Assembly (NCBI GenBank): GCA_007119075.1
Contig: SKQJ01000029.1
Span: 1-8,394, forward strand
Length of the DNA: 8,394 nt
From: Bacteroidales bacterium
Lineage (GTDB): Bacteria > Bacteroidota > Bacteroidia > Bacteroidales > PUMT01
Direction of reading: 5' to 3'
Part shown: one piece after another, positions 6,827 to 8,394 of the stretch
Layout of the letters: each line of letters begins with the position of its first letter
Numbering within the stretch: position 1 is the first letter of the stretch
The notes under the pieces: model-generated
The model's input: only the letters and a program-made list of their open reading frames with translations
Databases searched by the model: none
What the model was told of the DNA's origin: nothing
Program-made: the position numbers and the translations under genes

Positions 6827-7429
6827 ATGATTGAAAATATTGATTTCGACAAGGGCGATGGACTCGTGCCCGTTGTAGTCCAGGACGCCGGCACGCTGAA
6901 AGTCCTTATGCTCGGGTATATGAACCGGGAAGCCTGCGAAAGAACAATTGCTACCGGCAGGGCCACCTTCTTCAGCCGCTCCAGGAATGAATTGTGGGAA
7001 AAAGGGGAGACCAGCGGCAACTGGATGAAGGTCAGAGACATGGCGAGCGACTGCGACAATGATGCCATTCTGCTCAGGGTGGAGCCCCAGGGCCCCGTTT
7101 GCCATACCGGTGCCGAAACCTGCTTTAATGAAAAAAACAGGGATGAGCTTTCGTTTTTAGGGCAGCTTGACGCGCTGATATCGGCAAGAAAGAGGGATCT
7201 TCCCGAAAACTCATATACAACTTCGCTGTTTCGGGCCGGGATCAGCAAAATTGCACAGAAGGTAGGGGAGGAAGCGGTCGAGCTCATAATTGAAGCCATG
7301 GATGAAAATAACAAGGAACTGTTCCTTAATGAAGGAGCCGACCTTTTGTATCATATGCTGGTGCTGCTGCATCACAGGGATTTTTCCCTGGGCGATGTTG
7401 TGGATGTTCTGAAGAAAAGGCATTCGTAG
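6827..7429 (+). CDS. hisI: Bifunctional phosphoribosyl-AMP cyclohydrolase / phosphoribosyl-ATP pyrophosphohydrolase
   Basis: HisIE carries out steps two and three. The C-terminal HisE domain (about 112-200) hydrolyses phosphoribosyl-ATP to phosphoribosyl-AMP, and the N-terminal HisI domain (about 1-105) opens the adenine ring to give ProFAR. HisI blocks are LMLGYMNREA (27-36), SRSRNELWEKGETSGN (50-65), SDCDNDA (74-80) with metal-binding Asp75, Asp77 and Asp79, and VCHTGAETCF (91-100). The zinc cysteines are Cys76, Cys92 and Cys99. HisE is an all-alpha MazG-like domain with KVGEEAVELIIEA (145-157; Glu148, Glu149, Glu152) and EGADLLYHMLVLL (169-181; Asp172). At 200 residues it is normal for the fusion. 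It is the last his gene, 135 bp after hisF. It is also written hisIE. Confidence 0.97.
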   Translation: MIENIDFDKGDGLVPVVVQDAGTLKVLMLGYMNREACERTIATGRATFFSRSRNELWEKGETSGNWMKVRDMASDCDNDAILLRVEPQGPVCHTGAETCFNEKNRDELSFLGQLDALISARKRDLPENSYTTSLFRAGISKIAQKVGEEAVELIIEAMDENNKELFLNEGADLLYHMLVLLHHRDFSLGDVVDVLKKRHS

Positions 7430-7475
7430 CCGGGTCAATTTTTCATATATTGCAAAATATTAAAAGAATAATCAT

Positions 7476-8394
7476 ATGAACCCCAGGACTTTCAATTTGC
7501 CGTTATTTGCCGTGATCCTGCCGGCTTCCGCCTTTTTCTTCTTTCTGCTGAACAATTGCGGCACTGCTGATACCGCCGACAATTACCATGAAAAAGCAAT
7601 CCTGGAAAGGGCTGCCGTTTTTTTCCGGCCCATGCCGGAAAACGCCTTCCCCCAGGGACAAGAGGCATCTCAGGAACTGATCGATCTGGGAAAAATGTTA
7701 TATTATGAACCCCGCCTTTCCAGGAGCGGACTGATCAGCTGTCACACATGCCATAACCTTGGCCTCGCCGGAGTCGATAATCTGCCGGTTTCCCTGGGCC
7801 ACAGCTGGCAAAAGGGTCCGCGAAACGCTCCCACCGTGCTGAACGCCGCCCTGCATAGCTCCCAGTTCCATGACGGCAGGGAACCTGACGTGGAATCGCA
7901 GGCGGTTATGCCGCTACTCGATCCCGTGGAAATGGCTGCCACCGAAGAGCATGTTCTCGGGGTACTGAATTCAATACCGGAATATGTGGAACGGTTCCAT
8001 GCCGCCTTTCCGACCGCCGATGAACCCGTAACCTTCGGGAATGTCGGTGTTGCCATCGGGGCTTTTGAACGGATTTTGCTGACATATTCCAGGTTCGACA
8101 GCTTCATAAATGGAGATACCGGGGCGCTGACCGCAGACGAGCTCCGGGGGCTCGAGACCTTTATGGATGTTGGTTGCATTGCATGCCATGTGAGGGAGAC
8201 ACTCGGCGGTCAGACCTTTGCCAGATTTATTACTCCCCTTGAAAAATCAGGAGACGCAGAGCCCGATCCCGGCAGGTTCGATGTAACCGGAAGGGAAGAA
8301 GACCGGCACTTTTTCAAGGTTCCCTCATTGCTGAACGTGGCGGAAACCTATCCCTATTTTCATGACGGAAGCGAGTGGTCGCTCGCCGCTGCAA
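7476..8394 (+). CDS. Di-haem cytochrome c peroxidase (3' partial)
   Basis: This is a bacterial CCP/MauG family protein expected to reduce hydrogen peroxide to water in the periplasm using electrons from c-type cytochromes. The frame stays open from ATG 7476 to the window edge (306 codons). Residues 8-25 form a hydrophobic export segment ending at Cys28; this may be a lipoprotein site, though the Asn before the Cys is not ideal. Two haem-binding CxxCH motifs are present, CHTCH (89-93) and CIACH (234-238). Compared from memory with Pseudomonas aeruginosa CCP, His109 in SLGHSWQKGPRN matches peroxidatic-haem ligand His71 and Glu152 matches Glu114. The Trp94 position is His132 (FHDGR). The second-haem Met ligand would fall about four residues past the edge, so CCP versus MauG-like is not fully settled. 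Linkage to the his genes looks incidental. Confidence 0.93.
   Translation, partial: MNPRTFNLPLFAVILPASAFFFFLLNNCGTADTADNYHEKAILERAAVFFRPMPENAFPQGQEASQELIDLGKMLYYEPRLSRSGLISCHTCHNLGLAGVDNLPVSLGHSWQKGPRNAPTVLNAALHSSQFHDGREPDVESQAVMPLLDPVEMAATEEHVLGVLNSIPEYVERFHAAFPTADEPVTFGNVGVAIGAFERILLTYSRFDSFINGDTGALTADELRGLETFMDVGCIACHVRETLGGQTFARFITPLEKSGDAEPDPGRFDVTGREEDRHFFKVPSLLNVAETYPYFHDGSEWSLAAA

Noticed and set aside
7430..7475. Terminator of the his operon after hisIE
   Set aside because: The only pairing is a weak AT stem (ATATT/AATAT around GCAA) with no GC-rich arm and no clean T run.
7742..8179. Minus-strand open frame of 145 codons near the right end
   Set aside because: It lies entirely inside the peroxidase gene, whose haem motifs and spacing are clear on the plus strand. 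The Ser/Ala-rich product is typical of a shadow frame.

Overview
This window holds an almost complete histidine biosynthesis operon, all on the + strand, followed by the start of a periplasmic di-haem cytochrome c peroxidase gene. The gene order is hisG (5' end cut off), hisD, hisC, hisB, hisH, hisA, hisF, hisIE, then the peroxidase, which runs off the right edge. The organism is most likely a member of the Bacteroidota, perhaps a Bacteroidales-like lineage. Supporting signs are the long-form HisG, the bifunctional HisB whose phosphatase domain lacks the zinc cysteines of the enterobacterial protein, the fused HisIE, and A/T-rich leaders without a Shine-Dalgarno sequence. Base composition looks balanced by eye. 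No source is named, so this is inference.

Layout: 1-770 is the C-terminal ~255 codons of hisG. A 117-bp spacer follows, then a tightly coupled block of hisD, hisC and hisB (overlaps of 22 and 4 bp). A 141-bp spacer carries a GC-rich hairpin, an overlapping 14-bp palindrome and five copies of a 9-bp tandem repeat. Next come hisH and hisA (4-bp overlap), a 140-bp spacer, hisF, a 135-bp spacer, hisIE, a 46-bp AT-rich spacer and the peroxidase. No stretch without a gene exceeds 300 bp, and I see no tRNA, rRNA, CRISPR array, transposase or convincing terminator.

Together the genes encode all ten steps from PRPP and ATP to histidine. HisG makes phosphoribosyl-ATP. HisIE hydrolyses it and opens the ring. 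HisA isomerises the product. HisH-HisF makes imidazole glycerol phosphate and AICAR. HisB dehydrates it and later removes phosphate from histidinol phosphate, with HisC transaminating between these steps. HisD oxidises histidinol to histidine. The peroxidase has no obvious link to the pathway.

The coding content is largely ordinary core metabolism. The places worth a second look are the spacer between hisB and hisH, the similar sequences just after the hisB and hisF stops, the zinc-less HisB phosphatase, and a Trp-to-His change at the expected inter-haem position of the peroxidase. I found no credible new system.
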